From assembly GCA_020429465.1 (NCBI GenBank), contig JAGQLH010000067.1, positions 1 through 7,326 of the forward strand: a stretch of 7,326 nt of DNA. Direction: 5' to 3'. The notes beneath the pieces are model-generated. The model had not been told where the DNA came from and did no database searches. It was given only the letters and a program-made list of their open reading frames with translations. The DNA is from Candidatus Dojkabacteria bacterium. GTDB lineage: Bacteria; Patescibacteriota; Dojkabacteria; B142; WJKM01. Position numbers and translations under genes: made by a program. Every line of letters begins with the position of its first letter. Within the stretch, counting starts at the first letter, position 1. Positions 6,496 through 7,326 of the stretch are shown piece after piece.

Positions 6496-6630
6496 TTATT
6501 TCTTCTGTAATTTGGAGATTCCCCAGAATAACACTCCTGCCCCTGCACATGAAAAAAAGAAAAATAGCGAAATTCCAAGTGGTGTTCCCCAATTAACTAC
6601 TGCTGCAATATTTCCCATAATTGTATACAT
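6496..6630 (-). CDS. Small single-span membrane protein, 44 residues, unknown function
   Basis: A short open frame fills the gap between the dehydrogenase and trkH genes. It starts with ATG at 6630 (a second ATG at 6618 gives 40 residues) and ends with TAA at 6496-6498. The N-terminal third is MYTIMGNIAAVVNWGTP. Residues 18-38 form one strongly hydrophobic helix with a run of Phe and small residues (LFFFFSCAGAG) ending in VLFWGI, followed by the basic tail SKLQKK. The tail suggests an inward C-terminus by the positive-inside rule. The arrangement of a polar start, a Gly/Ala-patterned span and a Lys tail is what a real small membrane protein looks like, not random reading. A TTG-started frame on the opposite strand (6512-6730) is its shadow. 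I do not recognise the family. Its place before trkH allows a role as a small partner of the transporter, but this is only position. A candidate promoter lies upstream and there is no Shine-Dalgarno motif. Confidence 0.6.
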   Translation of the reverse strand: MYTIMGNIAAVVNWGTPLGISLFFFFSCAGAGVLFWGISKLQKK

Positions 6631-6637
6631 AATAAAT

Positions 6638-6653
6638 AGTAGTACATACTACT
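6638..6653. promoter_or_regulatory. Perfect palindrome, possible operator or hairpin upstream of the small gene
   Basis: AGTAGTACATACTACT is a perfect 16-bp palindrome apart from its two central bases being the turn. It lies 7 bp before the ATG of the small membrane protein gene and contains that gene's predicted -10. It could be an operator, or a hairpin in the mRNA from the dehydrogenase gene. On the minus strand only ATTTATT follows, so it is not a good terminator. Confidence 0.4.
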
Positions 6654-6674
6654 GGAATACTTTAGAAGATTCAA
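6646..6674 (-). promoter_or_regulatory. Weak predicted promoter of the small membrane protein gene
   Basis: On the minus strand TTGAAT (6674-6669) and TAGTAT (6651-6646) are 17 bases apart. The start would fall only some ten bases before the ATG at 6630. The -35 and its two preceding bases (GATTGAAT) are the same as in the predicted promoter of the phosphatase-like gene. The -10 matches the consensus in four of six positions, so the call is tentative. Confidence 0.3.
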
Positions 6675-6713
6675 TCCAAGACATGGTAAGTCAAAAAACT
6701 ATTTTCTCCCAAA

Positions 6714-7326
6714 CTAATTCACAACATTAATTGGCTTACTTTGAATGCATGATTCTAAGTCGGCTAGTAACTCACTTCCTAATCGTGACATAGTTTCCTG
6801 CGAATTGTAGGCGTTATGCGGTGTTGTGACTACGTTTTTAAGCTGAGCGAATCGTAATATGCCTTCCCCTGGTTCAGTGATTGTACTGTCATCTGGAAAT
6901 ACATCAAGTCCTGCTCCTGCTATAGTCCCCTCCTTCAGAGCGGTGTAGAGATCATCTTGATCTATAATTAGACCTCGGGCAACATTGATTAAAATTGCTG
7001 TATCCTTCATTATCTCCAACCTCTTAGCATGTATCATTCCTTCAGTTTGGTTATTGAGAGGTAGTGCTAAACAAATGAAGTCTGCCTGCATTAGTTGTTC
7101 ATCGATTTCACTTTCAGATGTTTTACTATCGGCATAGCTAACGTTCATATTTAAAGCGGCTCCCAATCCTTGAATTTTCTTACCGATATTTCCGTTTCCT
7201 ATTACATATAGATTTTTTCCAGAAAGTTCCGATCCTACAATTTCTGTAGGTTTCCATGCACCGTTTAAAATTGACATATGGGACTCTATTATCTTTTTAC
7301 TTACTGCAAACATTAGCGCTATTGCA
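6714..7326 (-). CDS. D-isomer-specific 2-hydroxyacid dehydrogenase, C-terminal part (5' end outside window)
   Basis: The NAD-binding domain and C-terminal return segment of a D-2-hydroxyacid dehydrogenase (phosphoglycerate, D-lactate and related 2-keto acid reductases). The frame is open to the window edge: codons before the ATG at 7313 read AIAL, giving AIALMFAVSKKI, the usual (H)xIALMLA helix, so that ATG is internal. Numbered from that Met, the Rossmann loop is GNGNIG (39-44), the catalytic Arg is in INVARG (R113) and the catalytic His in TPHNAYN (H166). The catalytic Glu is uncertain: at the usual place three residues after DVF there is Asp142, while the only TEP is five residues further on (E147). 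The gene ends with TAG at 6714-6716. The substrate-binding N-terminal domain is outside, so I cannot tell which acid it uses; a serine-pathway role is only one option. Family is sure. Confidence 0.92.
   Translation of the reverse strand, partial: AIALMFAVSKKIIESHMSILNGAWKPTEIVGSELSGKNLYVIGNGNIGKKIQGLGAALNMNVSYADSKTSESEIDEQLMQADFICLALPLNNQTEGMIHAKRLEIMKDTAILINVARGLIIDQDDLYTALKEGTIAGAGLDVFPDDSTITEPGEGILRFAQLKNVVTTPHNAYNSQETMSRLGSELLADLESCIQSKPINVVN

Noticed and set aside
6512..6730. Plus-strand 72-residue frame starting with TTG
   Set aside because: It has a rare start, a low-complexity polar sequence and runs antisense to both the small membrane protein gene and the end of the dehydrogenase gene. 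The minus-strand frame makes far better protein sense.

Overview
The window is AT-rich and densely coded, with mostly leaderless-looking or Shine-Dalgarno-poor starts, short spacers and overlapping genes. Several proteins are of variant types that resemble what I remember from candidate-phyla (CPR/Patescibacteria-like) genomes: a cysteine-free MutY-like glycosylase end and a Trm11-like methyltransferase with an EPY motif. That assignment is an inference from style and divergence, not proven. The standard code fits: TGA, TAG and TAA all end genes here and Trp is TGG. There are no rRNA, tRNA, CRISPR, insertion sequence or phage signals.

Layout. On the plus strand, positions 1-372 hold the 3' end of a MutY/HhH-GPD adenine-glycosylase-like gene that enters from outside the window. 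Everything else runs on the minus strand towards it. Reading in the direction of transcription: the 3' two thirds of a D-2-hydroxyacid dehydrogenase (7326-6714, cut by the window edge); a 44-residue single-span membrane protein (6630-6496) in what looks like an empty gap; a TrkH/KtrB-type potassium transporter subunit (6354-4792); a tight three-gene group of inositol-monophosphatase-like protein (4721-3948), NodU/TobZ-type carbamoyltransferase (3945-2260) and P-loop kinase-like protein (2270-1638); and a Trm11-like RNA guanine methyltransferase (1574-417), convergent with the glycosylase gene.

How the genes may work together. The three-gene group is the most interesting part. The genes are 2 bp apart and then overlap by 11 bp, and a promoter-like site precedes the first. 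The carbamoyltransferase looks intact, the phosphatase-like protein has lost two metal-binding acidic residues of its family, and the kinase-like protein belongs to no subfamily I can name. Together they suggest a small-molecule, sugar or nucleotide carbamoylation pathway that I do not recognise. TrkH would import potassium, but no TrkA/KtrA gating subunit lies in the window. The glycosylase and methyltransferase are housekeeping-type DNA repair and tRNA modification genes.

Small-scale structure. Promoter-like elements precede the small membrane protein, trkH and the phosphatase-like gene. The first overlaps a perfect palindrome at its -10, and the trkH one overlaps a perfect 10-bp tandem repeat at its -10. 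No convincing intrinsic terminator was found.
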